A stretch of 64,000 bases of DNA from NCBI RefSeq assembly GCF_020177375.1, contig NZ_JAIWHV010000002.1, forward strand, positions 248,001-312,000. Direction: 5' to 3'. Under the pieces are notes generated by a model. It was not told the DNA's origin. It searched no databases and was given only the letters and a program-made list of their open reading frames with translations. Below, one piece after another: positions 17,536 to 29,655 of this stretch; within the stretch, counting starts at the first letter, position 1; each line of letters starts with the position of its first letter. The translations under genes and the position numbers were made by a program. Source of the DNA: Saliphagus infecundisoli (GTDB lineage: Archaea > Halobacteriota > Halobacteria > Halobacteriales > Natrialbaceae).

Positions 17536-18405
17536 TCAGTCCCGCGAGGGATCGGGCTCCGGATCGGTGACGAACTCGAGGAGCGCGTCGGGATCGGTCT
17601 CGACCCCCTGGCGGGCAAAGAAGTTCGCGACGTTCTCACAGTCGCGCTCGAGGAAGTCCCGGCTGTTGGGGTGGTGGACCGTCACGGCTTGCCCGAGGTC
17701 GATGACGACGAGCTGGCCCTCGTCGAAGACGACGTTGTACTCGCTCAGGTCGCCGTGGATCAGCCCCGCCGAGTAGAGCCGGCGCATGTACTCTCTCAGG
17801 ACCTCGTAGGCTGTTTCGGGGTTCTCGATCTCGACCTCGCCCAGCCGTCTCGCGCGGCCCTCCTCGTTGCCGATGTACTCCATCACGAGGACGTTCCGCT
17901 CGGTCGCGATCGGCTCGGGGACGCGAACGCCCGCCCGGCGGGCACGCTCTAAGTTCGACAGCTCCTTTTTCGTCCAGGCGAGGACGACGTCCTTTTTCTT
18001 CCCGCCCAGCCCCTCGAACCGGGGGTCACCCTCGAGGTAGTCGCGCATCTGGCGGAAGTTCGAGGCGTTGATCCGGTAGACTTTGACCGCGACCTCGCGA
18101 TCGTCGCCCAGCGCGTGGTAGACGTTGGCCTCCTTGCCCGTCGAGAGCGGGCCGCCGAACGCCTCGACGTGGCCGTCCTGGACGAGCTTGTAGAGCGCGG
18201 CGAAGGTGGCGTCGTCGAACACCGACTGCTCGACCTTGAACTGATCCGCGTCCTTGATGCGCTCCTGGAACTGCTCGAACTCCCGGTCGCGGTCGCGGGC
18301 GATCCGGTCGGCCTCGGTGTCGGCGACGTCGATCGGTTCCCACTCGTCGCCCTCGATGTCGCCGCCCTCGGGATCGACCATCCCGAACTCGGTGCCCGTG
18401 TCCAT
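17536..18405 (-). CDS. rio1: serine/threonine protein kinase Rio1
   Basis: A 289-residue atypical kinase of the RIO family. The nucleotide loop is STGKEANVY (residues 88-96), the ATP-anchoring Lys lies in VKVYRI (107-112), the catalytic loop is HGDLSEYNVV (217-226) and the metal-binding motif is VIDLGQ (234-239). Rio1 acts in late 30S/40S subunit maturation. The N-terminal acidic and helical segment before the kinase domain is normal for archaeal Rio1. It sits on the opposite strand to the ferredoxin gene, with an 85-bp intergenic region that must hold both promoters. Confidence 0.97.
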   Translation of the reverse strand: MDTGTEFGMVDPEGGDIEGDEWEPIDVADTEADRIARDRDREFEQFQERIKDADQFKVEQSVFDDATFAALYKLVQDGHVEAFGGPLSTGKEANVYHALGDDREVAVKVYRINASNFRQMRDYLEGDPRFEGLGGKKKDVVLAWTKKELSNLERARRAGVRVPEPIATERNVLVMEYIGNEEGRARRLGEVEIENPETAYEVLREYMRRLYSAGLIHGDLSEYNVVFDEGQLVVIDLGQAVTVHHPNSRDFLERDCENVANFFARQGVETDPDALLEFVTDPEPDPSRD

Positions 18406-18490
18406 TCGTCCTCCCTACGGGGCGCGGGTGGGTAAAGACTGGGTCTCTCCGGCCCGATCCGCTTTTGGCTCCCTCGATCCTACCGGCGGT

Positions 18491-18868
18491 ATGAACGACT
18501 CGTCCGGAGACGCGGGACGGGAGGAGTACGACGTCACCCTCGAGTGGCCGGACGGCCGCAGCCGAACCCTCGACGTCCGATCCCGGGAGAGCGTCCTCAA
18601 CGCCGCCCTCCGGGAGGGGCTTCGGCTGCCATACGACTGCCGGAAGGGGACCTGCACGACCTGCGTGGGCCGGGTCGTCGCCGTCGCCGACGACGCCGTA
18701 GATCCCGCGAGCGCCATGGACCACCGGCGGGCGCCCCGCGCGCTCGACCCTGACGACCTGGCCGACGGCTACGCCCTGCTCTGTATCGCCCTGCCGCGGG
18801 CGGACTGTCGGGTCGCGGTCGGGCCGACGGTCCGAAGCGAACTCGGTGACAGCCCGTGGGGGCGGTGA
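18491..18868 (+). CDS. 2Fe-2S ferredoxin (plant type)
   Basis: A 125-residue protein with the plant-type [2Fe-2S] pattern: three cysteines in DCRKGTCTTCVG and a fourth in ALLCIAL about 50 residues later. The N-terminal DVTLEWPDGRSRTLDV is the expected beta-grasp start. It is an electron carrier whose redox partner cannot be inferred from neighbours. It is slightly shorter than the abundant haloarchaeal Fdx (about 128 residues) and lacks the long acidic N-terminal insertion, so it is probably a secondary ferredoxin. The DUF302 gene follows after 53 bp. Confidence 0.92.
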   Translation: MNDSSGDAGREEYDVTLEWPDGRSRTLDVRSRESVLNAALREGLRLPYDCRKGTCTTCVGRVVAVADDAVDPASAMDHRRAPRALDPDDLADGYALLCIALPRADCRVAVGPTVRSELGDSPWGR

Positions 18869-18921
18869 CCGGGACGCGACGCCTGGCGAATCCTTTTGTC
18901 CGGCCCGCGACACGACGGGGT

Positions 18922-22523
<3,602 letters not shown>

Positions 22524-22527
<4 letters not shown>

Positions 22528-23453
22528 GCACTGACCTCCTCCCGGCGGTCGGTCGTGTACGCCCGGAAGACCTCCTCCAGAGAGGTGTCGTCGGTCGAGA
22601 AGTCGAGCACCTCACAGCCCGCGTCCTCGATCTCGTGGATGACCGCGGTCTTTGACCCCTCGGTGGCGACGACGATCGCCGGCGTCTGTCCCTCCTCGAC
22701 GTCGACCGACGTGACTTCGGGCATCGACCGGACCCGCTCGACGGCCCCCTCGTCGATCCGGTCGACGGAGACCCGAAGCGTCGCACCCGTCGTCACCGAG
22801 TCCTGGAGCCCCGAGACGGTATCGACGGCGACCATCTCGCCGTCCCGGAGAATGCCCACCCGATCGCAGACCGCCTCGACCTGCTCCATGATGTGACTCG
22901 AGAAAAAGACGGTCGCGCCCCGCTCGTTTTCCTCGCGAACGAGGTCACGCATCTCGCGTGCGCCGTTGGGGTCGAGCCCGGTCGAGGGCTCGTCGAGCAC
23001 CAGGAGATCCGGCTCTCCCACGAGCGCCATCGCGAGCAGGAGCCGCTGGCTCATCCCCTTCGAGTACCCCCCAGCCTTCCGGTCGATTGCCTCCTCCAGT
23101 CCGACGCGGGAGAGGAGGTGTTCGGGGTCGTCGTCGGCGTCCTTCGAGTCGATCGCGAACTCGAGGTGCTGGCGGGCGGTCAGCCGGTCGTAGGTCTCGA
23201 CGCCTTCGGGGAGGACGCCGGTCCGGCGGCGGATCTCGCGGCTCTCGGCGCGGACGTCCTTGCCGAAGACCCGGATCTCGCCGTCGGTCGGCCGGGCGAA
23301 GTCGAGTAAGACGTTGATCGTCGTCGACTTCCCCGCGCCGTTGGGTCCCAGAAAGCCGAACACCTCGCCCTCCCGGACCGTAAACGAGAGATCCTCCAGG
23401 GCGACCGTGTTCCCGTAGCGTTTGGTGAGCCCGTCCACTGCTATCGCTGACAT
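22524..23453 (-). CDS. ABC transporter ATP-binding protein (DrrA/CcmA type)
   Basis: A 309-residue ABC ATPase. Walker A is GPNGAGKST (residues 36-44), the signature is YSKGMSQRLLLAMALVG (the usual SGGQ altered to SKGM, as in DrrA-type exporters), Walker B is LLVLDEP, and the H-loop is FFSSH. The C-terminal 90 residues form the accessory domain typical of this class. ATG 23453 (MSAIAVDGLTKRYG) is chosen; an upstream Met at 23492 lacks conservation. It works with the permease whose gene it overlaps. Confidence 0.94.
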
Positions 23454-23508
23454 GTATGTGAAATCCCAGCAGAGTCCGATAAGTCTTGTCACTCGGGGAC
23501 GATGACGG

Positions 23509-23784
23509 TCAGATCGGGTCGTCGGGGGCGTGGTCGGCCGCGACGCGGGCGGCCTCCTCGGCGTACCGTTCCCGGCGGTCGTCGTCGGTCACCGCCTCGA
23601 GGTCGTCCTCGGAGATCCGCTTGCCGGCAGTCACCTCGTCGCCCGCTCGCATCGCCGCCGCCGAGCGCTCGCGGCGGTGAAAGCGGTCGCCGTCGGGGGT
23701 CGCGTAGACGGTCGTCACGAGGTTGCGGTCGTCGAACGCCCGCTCGACGAGCCAGCACTGGACGTCTTCGTCGGGATCGGTCAT
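23509..23784 (-). CDS. conserved haloarchaeal hypothetical protein
   Basis: A 91-residue acidic protein that starts MTDPDEDVQCWLVERAFDDR. Strands near the N-terminus (CWLVERAF, LVTTVYATPDGDRFHRRE) are followed by a helical C-terminal half rich in Glu, Asp and Arg. Composition and codon use match neighbouring real genes. I do not recognise the family. It lies between the ABC exporter operon and uvrC, divergent from uvrC. Confidence 0.65.
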   Translation of the reverse strand: MTDPDEDVQCWLVERAFDDRNLVTTVYATPDGDRFHRRERSAAAMRAGDEVTAGKRISEDDLEAVTDDDRRERYAEEAARVAADHAPDDPI

Positions 23785-23885
23785 GGTCGGCGTTCGACCT
23801 CCGGCGTGGTGAATCTGGCGTCCGTCCGTGGACGTGACCGGCCGGGGACGTCAGGCTCAAACCCGTCGACTCGCTAGGGACCCCG

Positions 23886-25619
23886 ATGAACGCCGAGGCC
23901 CTTTCGACGCGGGCCGGGGAGCTCCCCCGCGAGCCCGGCGTCTACCAGTTTCGGGAGGGGGAGACGACGATCTACGTCGGGAAGGCAGTGGACATCCGCG
24001 ACCGGGTTCGGTCGTACGCCGACCCCCGAAGCGCCCGCATCCGCCGGATGGTCGACCGCGCCGACGGCCTCGAGGTCGCCGTCACCGACACCGAGACCCA
24101 GGCCCTTCTTCTGGAAGCGAACCTGATCAAGCGCCACCAGCCCCGGTACAACGTCCGGCTGAAAGACGACAAGTCGTATCCGATGGTCCAGCTGACCGAC
24201 CATCCCGCACCGCGCATCGAGATCACGCGGGACCCCGACGAGTCCGCGACGGTGTTCGGCCCCTACACCGAGATGGGGCGAGTCGAAACCGTCGTGAAGG
24301 CCCTCCGGGAAACGTACGGGATCCGGGGCTGTTCGGACCACAAGTATTCGGGCCGCGAGCGGCCCTGTCTCGACCACGATCTGGGGCTCTGTACCGCCCC
24401 CTGCACCCGCGAGATCGAACTCGAGGACTACCGCGAGGACGTCTCCCTGGTCGAACGCTTCCTCGAGGGCGAGACAGGGATCCTCGCCGATCCGATCGAG
24501 CGGGAGATGGAGGTCGCATCCCAGGAACAGAACTTCGAGCGGGCGGCGAACCTCCGGGACAGGTTGGAAGCCGTCGAGGCGTTCCACGGCGAGGGCGGCG
24601 AGGCCGTCCAGTCGGTCGGCGACGAGCGCGCCGTGGACATCCTCGGGGTGGCGATCGAGGGCGAGTCGGGGACCGTCGCCCGGCTCCGGGCCGAGGACGG
24701 GAAACTGATCGACCGCGAGCGCCACCGGCTCTCTGCGCCCGACGGCCCCGGCGGCGTCTCCGAGTTGCTCGCGGCCTTTCTCGTCCAGTACTACGCCGAG
24801 CGGGAGCTACCGGACGCGATCCTCCTCCCCGAGGAACACGGAGACGACGAAGTGGGGGCCTGGCTCGAGGCCGAAGGGGTCTCCGTGCGGGTGCCCGGCG
24901 CGGGCCGGGAAGCGAAACTCGTCGAGCTGGCGCTGAAAAACGCCAGAAAGAACGTCGGCGGGCGCGATGCGTGTGGGATGCTCGCCGACGCGCTCGGACT
25001 CGACTCCGCGGCCCGAATCGAGGGCTTCGACGTGAGCCACGCCCACGGCGCGTCGGCGGTCGGCAGCAACGTCGCCTTCGAGGACGGGAGCCCCGACAAG
25101 TCGGGCTACCGCCGGAAGAAGCTGACCGACGCAAACGACGACTACGCCAACATGAAGACCCTGCTCGAGTGGCGTGCGACCCGCGCCGTCGAGGGGAGAG
25201 ACGACCGTCCCGACCCCGACCTCCTGTTGATCGACGGCGGCGAGGGTCAGCTCTCGGCCGCCCGCGAGGCCATCTCGGAGGCGGGCTGGGAGGTTCCCGT
25301 CGTCGCGCTCGCAAAAGCGGAGGAGCGGGTGATCAGCGCCGACCGGAGCCACTCGTGGCCCTCGGATGCGGCCCACCTCCACCTCCTCCAGCGGGTCCGC
25401 GACGAGGCCCACCGGTTTGCGGTGCAGTACCACCGGACGGTCCGCGACGACGTCTCTACGGTCCTCGACGACGTTCCAGGGGTGGGCCCCGAGACCAGAA
25501 AGCGGTTGCTTGGACGGTTCGGCAGCGTCGAGAACGTCCGGGAGGCCAGCCGCGAGGACCTGACGAGCGTCTCGGGGATCGGCGAGCGGACCGCCGAGAC
25601 GATCCGGTCGCGGCTGTAG
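23886..25619 (+). CDS. uvrC: excinuclease ABC subunit C
   Basis: A 577-residue UvrC that makes the dual incisions in nucleotide excision repair. Domains in order are GIY-YIG nuclease ([17 protein letters not shown], residues 18-34), the Cys-containing linker ([17 protein letters not shown]), a UVR motif ([18 protein letters not shown]), the RNase H-like endonuclease domain ([11 protein letters not shown] and [13 protein letters not shown]) and two helix-hairpin-helix motifs at the end ([25 protein letters not shown]). uvrB lies at 51.5 kb; uvrA is not in the window. The SUI1 gene follows after 41 bp. Confidence 0.98.
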   Translation: MNAEALSTRAGELPREPGVYQFREGETTIYVGKAVDIRDRVRSYADPRSARIRRMVDRADGLEVAVTDTETQALLLEANLIKRHQPRYNVRLKDDKSYPMVQLTDHPAPRIEITRDPDESATVFGPYTEMGRVETVVKALRETYGIRGCSDHKYSGRERPCLDHDLGLCTAPCTREIELEDYREDVSLVERFLEGETGILADPIEREMEVASQEQNFERAANLRDRLEAVEAFHGEGGEAVQSVGDERAVDILGVAIEGESGTVARLRAEDGKLIDRERHRLSAPDGPGGVSELLAAFLVQYYAERELPDAILLPEEHGDDEVGAWLEAEGVSVRVPGAGREAKLVELALKNARKNVGGRDACGMLADALGLDSAARIEGFDVSHAHGASAVGSNVAFEDGSPDKSGYRRKKLTDANDDYANMKTLLEWRATRAVEGRDDRPDPDLLLIDGGEGQLSAAREAISEAGWEVPVVALAKAEERVISADRSHSWPSDAAHLHLLQRVRDEAHRFAVQYHRTVRDDVSTVLDDVPGVGPETRKRLLGRFGSVENVREASREDLTSVSGIGERTAETIRSRL

Positions 25620-25660
25620 GACCCGACGGAACTATGGGTCTCGGTGTCGTTTCTCGACGT

Positions 25661-25954
25661 GTGTCCGAGGACGAACTCGACGACCTGCTCGACGAACTTG
25701 ACAGTCAGGGCGACCTGGAGACCTCCCAGCAGCTGCTCACGCTCCGAACCGAGAGCCGCCGGTACGACAAGCCGGTGACGATCATCGAGGGGTTCGACCT
25801 CCCCGACTCGGAGGTGGAGTCGATCGCCTCCGACCTCAAGTCCTCCGTGGGCGCCGGCGGCACGGTCGAGGACGGTCGGATCGAGATTCAGGGCGACCAC
25901 CGCGACCGCCTCCCCGAGTTGCTTCGCGACCGGGGGTTCGACGTTCGGGCCTGA
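25661..25954 (+). CDS. translation initiation factor eIF1/SUI1 homologue
   Basis: A 97-residue SUI1-domain protein. The C-terminal core reads YDKPVTIIEGFDLPDSEVES followed by DLKSSVGAGGTVEDGRIEIQG and HRDRLPELLRDRGF, the standard SUI1 fold that acts in start-codon selection on the small ribosomal subunit. GTG 25661 gives VSEDELDDLLDELDSQGDLE, the usual haloarchaeal N-terminus and length. An ATG nine codons upstream (25634) is in frame and cannot be excluded. Confidence 0.93.
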   Translation: MSEDELDDLLDELDSQGDLETSQQLLTLRTESRRYDKPVTIIEGFDLPDSEVESIASDLKSSVGAGGTVEDGRIEIQGDHRDRLPELLRDRGFDVRA

Positions 25955-26065
25955 GAACGGACGCTGTGCGGACGGGACGGGATCGCGGGGTCGAGGGCCC
26001 CCTAGCGAGTGGCTCGGCGTCCGTCGATCGACGGCTCGTTCCGGATCAGAATGAGTGCCACCGCA

Positions 26066-26076
26066 ACATATAAACC
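26066..26076 (+). promoter_or_regulatory. TATA box of the putative manganese exporter gene
   Basis: ACATATAAACC is a strong archaeal TATA box in an AT-rich stretch. It predicts transcription starting near 26095-26100, inside the palindrome that follows, so the transcript would carry a leader of about 50 nt. Confidence 0.7.
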
Positions 26077-26092
26077 ACTCACTGTGAACTAA

Positions 26093-26114
26093 ATAATTAG
26101 ATGGGTCTAATTAT
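26093..26114. promoter_or_regulatory. palindromic operator at the predicted transcription start
   Basis: Perfect 9-bp inverted arms, ATAATTAGA (26093-26101) and TCTAATTAT (26106-26114), flank a 4-bp centre. The palindrome overlaps the predicted transcription start, so a bound protein would block initiation. Archaeal DtxR/MntR-type metal regulators bind AT-rich palindromes with TTAG/CTAA-like half-sites, which fits the metal exporter downstream. The identity of the regulator is inferred. Confidence 0.65.
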
Positions 26115-26146
26115 CCACTCCCCTCCCGACCGGGGGGTGTTCGTCC

Positions 26147-27373
26147 GTGCCTGAAGCGACGACGATCCTGCTCGAGTCGCTCCGGGACGGCTACGTCCAG
26201 GTGAGCGTCTTCGTCGCGATCACGGTGCTCGCGTTCGGCCTCGTCCAGTATCTGACCGGCGGGGCGCTCCTGCGCGCGATCGAGGAAAACGAGCGCCTCC
26301 AGCCGGCACTCGGCGGGCTGCTCGGGCTGACCCCCGGCTGTGGCGGCGCGATCGTCGTGATGCCGCTGTATCTCCGTGGCACCGTCAGCTTCGGGACCGT
26401 CGTCGCGACGCTCGGCGCGACCGCGGGCGATTCCGCGTTCGTCATCCTCGCGCTCGCGCCCGAGGCCGCCCTCTACGCCTACGCGATCGCCTTCGCCGCT
26501 TCGGTGGCGACGGGCTACCTCGTCGATTCGGTTGGGCTCGGCGTCTCGCGGGTCGACGCCGCCGTCGCGCGGCTCTCGCCCGCGACGGCCGACGGCGGGA
26601 CCGTCGCTGGCGGCGGCGCCATCGGTCCGAACCCGGCCCACGACTACGCCGGCGAGTCCCCGACCCACAGCCACGAGACGGGGCCGGATCGCCACTCGCG
26701 GGTCCTCACGCCGCTGTCGCACCTCGCTCACGTCCTCTGGTGGGTCGCCGCGATCGTCGGCCTCGTCCTCGGCTCGCTGTACCTGCTCCGGGGCGGCCCC
26801 GAGGTCGCACTCGCGGTCGGCCCCGGCTTCGACGGCCTGTTCACCGTCGTCGGCCTCGTCGGCGCTTCCCTCTCGCTCTATCTCTACGCCGTCGGCCGCC
26901 ACTACGTCGGCGAGGGGACCGTCGCCCGCGCCCGGGACTCGTTCTCGTCGGTCTACGACACACTCGTCCACGCGGCGATGGAGACCAGCTTCGTCACCGT
27001 CTGGGTGCTCGTGGCCCTGGCGGGCTACGAGTACGTCGTCTTCTTCACCGGGGCCGACGTCGCGACCCTCGCGGCGTCGGCGGGCGTCCTCGCACCCCTC
27101 GGCGGCGCCGTCGTCGGGCTGATCCCCGGCTGTGGCCCCCAGATCGTGCTGGCGAACGTCTACGCCGAGGGCGGGCTGCCCTTCTCCGCGTTGAGTGCGA
27201 ACGCGATCGCCCAGGACGGCGATGCCCTGTTCCCGCTGCTCGCAGTCGACGCCAAGGCCGCCATCATCGCGTCGATCTACAACTTCCTGCCCGCCGTCGT
27301 CGTCGGGGTCGCACTCCACTTCCTGTGGGGTCCCGTCTTCGGGATGGCCGAGTTCGGGTTCGGCGTGTTGTGA
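26147..27373 (+). CDS. putative manganese exporter (10-TM metal efflux family)
   Basis: A 408-residue membrane protein with about ten hydrophobic segments in two homologous halves. Each half carries a Gly-Cys-Gly motif after a membrane segment: LTPGCGGAIVVMPL (about residue 65) and LIPGCGPQIVLANV (about 330). These mark the family annotated as putative manganese transporter / heavy-metal exporter. A His-containing polar loop (SPTHSHETGPDRHSR) lies between the halves. GTG 26147 is preceded by a G-rich GGGGGTG. The operator upstream suggests metal-dependent control. Confidence 0.87.
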   Translation: MPEATTILLESLRDGYVQVSVFVAITVLAFGLVQYLTGGALLRAIEENERLQPALGGLLGLTPGCGGAIVVMPLYLRGTVSFGTVVATLGATAGDSAFVILALAPEAALYAYAIAFAASVATGYLVDSVGLGVSRVDAAVARLSPATADGGTVAGGGAIGPNPAHDYAGESPTHSHETGPDRHSRVLTPLSHLAHVLWWVAAIVGLVLGSLYLLRGGPEVALAVGPGFDGLFTVVGLVGASLSLYLYAVGRHYVGEGTVARARDSFSSVYDTLVHAAMETSFVTVWVLVALAGYEYVVFFTGADVATLAASAGVLAPLGGAVVGLIPGCGPQIVLANVYAEGGLPFSALSANAIAQDGDALFPLLAVDAKAAIIASIYNFLPAVVVGVALHFLWGPVFGMAEFGFGVL

Positions 27374-27502
27374 CCAGCGGGACGTAACACGGCCCTTCTC
27401 ACGAAGGCTCATCGTGCCTGCCGAACGACCCTGCTCGGAGGCCGTGATTCCCTGCTCAAGTCCACCGTTTCGCGTCTCCTCACGGCGTGTTCGTCGCGAA
27501 GC

Positions 27503-27586
27503 GGAAGGGGTGGGATTCGAACGCCACGCGGCCTGAGGGCCGCCGCGGGCAAGGCCCGCGGTGCTCTGCCACTGAGCTACCCTTCC
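27503..27586 (-). tRNA. atypical tRNA-like gene, isotype unresolved
   Basis: On the minus strand the 84-nt sequence has a perfect 7-bp acceptor stem (GGAAGGG / CCCTTCC), a D arm GCTC-AGTGGCA-GAGC, and a T loop TTCGAAT with stem partners GTGG/CCAC. The anticodon region is odd: the CCGCGGGC / GCCCGCGG complement forms an 8-bp stem with only CTT as loop. A second hairpin, GCGGCC-CTCA-GGCCGC, occupies the variable region as in type II tRNAs. The T stem has one extra C. No anticodon with U33 fits canonical spacing. It may be an intron-bearing, unusual or degenerate tRNA. A TATA-like TTACTAAT lies about 28 bp upstream. Confidence 0.55.
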
Positions 27587-27714
27587 GCGTTTCCATCCAG
27601 CGGAGCCACCCGATTAGTAACCGACCGCCTACCCCGGTCGCGTCCGGCGGTAGGCGCCGCTTTCCTCCCGATCGATTCGGTGGCTTTAGGGGTCTACCGA
27701 ACCCCCACCCATCG

Positions 27715-29532
27715 GTGAATCCCGCCCGGATCGAGAGCGAGTTTCCCGCCCCCGGCTACCGGGGCGCCCAGGAGCAGGCCCTCGCGGACATACGCGAGGC
27801 GTTCGCGGCCAATCGGGTCGTCCTGGTGCGGGCGCCCACGGGTAGCGGTAAGTCCCTGCTCGCCCGTGCGGTCGCGGGCTGTGCCCGGACGGTCGAGGAG
27901 GCAGAACCGAGCGAGGCCACGGGTGCCTACTACACGACGCCGCAGGTCTCACAGTTGGACGACGTCGCGGGCGACGACCTCCTCTCGGACCTTCGGATCG
28001 TCCGCGGGAAGGGCAACTACCGCTGTATCCTACCTCACGAGACGAACACGCCGGTCGATCGGGCACCCTGCGTCCGCGAGCGGGGCTACGACTGCTCGGT
28101 CCGACACCGGTGTCCGTACTTCTCGGATCGCGCGATCGCGGCCAACGGTTCGATCGCCGCGATGACCCTCGCCTACTTCATGCAGACCGCCGGCAGCGAG
28201 GTGTTCCGGACGCGGGACGTCGTCGTCATCGACGAGGCCCACGGCCTCTCGGAGTGGGCCGAGATGTACGCGACGATCCGGCTCGGTCCCCGATCGGTCC
28301 CCATCTGGGAGGAGCTTCGGGTGCCCGACGTCGAGGGCGCGGACGACCCCGTCGAGCGGACGGTCCGCTACGCCGAGAGCCTCGCGGGGACCTGCGAGCG
28401 CCACAAGGACGAGTTGCTCGGCGAGGACGAACTCACTCCCGGCGAGGTCCGCGATCGCGACCGCCTCCAGGAGCTGATCGGCGACCTCGAGTGGTTCGTC
28501 GACGACTACCGGAACCCCGAGAGCCCGACGACGTGGCTGGTGGACCAGGACCCCGGCGAAGGCGACGGTCGAGAGGGCAAAGAGGGCGGCGCTGGCGGCC
28601 CGCTGACGATCAAGCCGATGGACCCCGAGCGCTATCTCCACCACACCGTCTGGGACCGGGGCAACCGGTTCGCGCTATTCTCGGCGACCATTCTCGACAA
28701 GGAGGCGTTCTGCCGGGGCGTCGGCCTCGATCCGGACGACGTCGCCCTGGTAGATGTCCCCCACACGTTCCCGATCGAGCATCGCTCGCTGTACGACGTC
28801 ACCTGCGGGAAGATGACCTACGAGCACCGCGGAGAGACGATTCCGAAGATCGCGCGAACGATCGTCCGGATCATGCAACACCATCCCGACGAGAAGGGGC
28901 TGATCCACGCCCACTCCTACGCGATCCAGGAGCGGCTGCGGGACCTGCTTGCCGACTTCGGCGTCTCCGATCGGATCTGGAGCCACGGCCGCGAGGACCG
29001 CGACGCGACCTTGGAGGAGTGGAAGGCCTCGACCGGATCAGGTGTGTTCCTCTCGGTGAAGATGGAGGAAGCCCTCGATCTGGAGGGCGACCTCGCGCGC
29101 TGGCAGGTGCTCTGCAAGGCGCCCTTCCTCAACACGGGCGACTCGCGGGTGGCCCATCGCTTGGAGTCCGGCCAGTGGGCGTGGTACTTCCGGGCCGCCC
29201 TCAGAACGGTGATCCAGGCCTGTGGCCGGATCGTCCGGGCGCCCGACGACCACGGCGCGACCTACCTTGCCGACTCGAGCCTGCTCGACGTCTTCGATCG
29301 CTCGCGGTCGGCGATGCCCGGCTGGTTCGCAGAACAGGTCGATCGCATAGAAGAGCCCGACCTCCCCGCGTTCGACCCGTCGGCGGCCGGCGGCTCCGGG
29401 GATGGGTCCTCGGGGGCGGCCGGCTCGAGGGACGCCTCGTGTTCGGGCGGCCATCGGTCGCGTTCCCGGTCGGGCTCTCGCTCCGACTCGGGGTCGCGGA
29501 ACAGCCCCCTCGCGGACGTCTGGGACGCCTAG
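27715..29532 (+). CDS. DinG/XPD-type Fe-S DNA helicase
   Basis: A 605-residue superfamily 2 helicase. Walker A is RAPTGSGKS (about residue 40), motif II is VVIDEAHGL (DEAH), and motif VI is QACGRIVRAPDDHG. Four cysteines between motifs Ia and II (KGNYRC, APC, YDC, HRCPYF) match the iron-sulfur cluster domain of XPD/DinG helicases. The C-terminal 60 residues are a low-complexity Ser/Gly/Arg tail. GTG 27715 is chosen because extending further runs through the tRNA-like gene. A likely role is repair or recombination; the exact paralogue is uncertain. Confidence 0.92.
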   Translation: MNPARIESEFPAPGYRGAQEQALADIREAFAANRVVLVRAPTGSGKSLLARAVAGCARTVEEAEPSEATGAYYTTPQVSQLDDVAGDDLLSDLRIVRGKGNYRCILPHETNTPVDRAPCVRERGYDCSVRHRCPYFSDRAIAANGSIAAMTLAYFMQTAGSEVFRTRDVVVIDEAHGLSEWAEMYATIRLGPRSVPIWEELRVPDVEGADDPVERTVRYAESLAGTCERHKDELLGEDELTPGEVRDRDRLQELIGDLEWFVDDYRNPESPTTWLVDQDPGEGDGREGKEGGAGGPLTIKPMDPERYLHHTVWDRGNRFALFSATILDKEAFCRGVGLDPDDVALVDVPHTFPIEHRSLYDVTCGKMTYEHRGETIPKIARTIVRIMQHHPDEKGLIHAHSYAIQERLRDLLADFGVSDRIWSHGREDRDATLEEWKASTGSGVFLSVKMEEALDLEGDLARWQVLCKAPFLNTGDSRVAHRLESGQWAWYFRAALRTVIQACGRIVRAPDDHGATYLADSSLLDVFDRSRSAMPGWFAEQVDRIEEPDLPAFDPSAAGGSGDGSSGAAGSRDASCSGGHRSRSRSGSRSDSGSRNSPLADVWDA

Positions 29533-29615
29533 AGCAGCGCGCCCGCGCCCCAGGCGACCATCGAGGTCACCATCAGGAGGGCAAACAGCAGGGCGATGAG
29601 CTGGTTTCTGTCCAT
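29529..29615 (-). CDS. 28-residue single-pass membrane protein
   Basis: This short frame reads MDRNQLIALLFALLMVTSM and continues VAWGAGALL before TAG, a short polar start plus one transmembrane helix. Codon use and a clean start fit a real small protein; similar tiny MDRNQ-type membrane proteins occur in haloarchaea as far as I recall. Its stop overlaps the helicase stop tail to tail, and it lies upstream of taw2 on the same strand's far side. Function is unknown. Confidence 0.55.
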   Translation of the reverse strand: MDRNQLIALLFALLMVTSMVAWGAGALL

Positions 29616-29655
29616 GTAGGGTCGTTCGCGCCGCGGTCCAAAGAAGCTCACGACC

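Noticed and set aside
27487-27714. N-terminal extension of the helicase at 27715
   Set aside because: The extension would translate the tRNA-like gene and a low-similarity stretch; GTG 27715 gives the expected family start.
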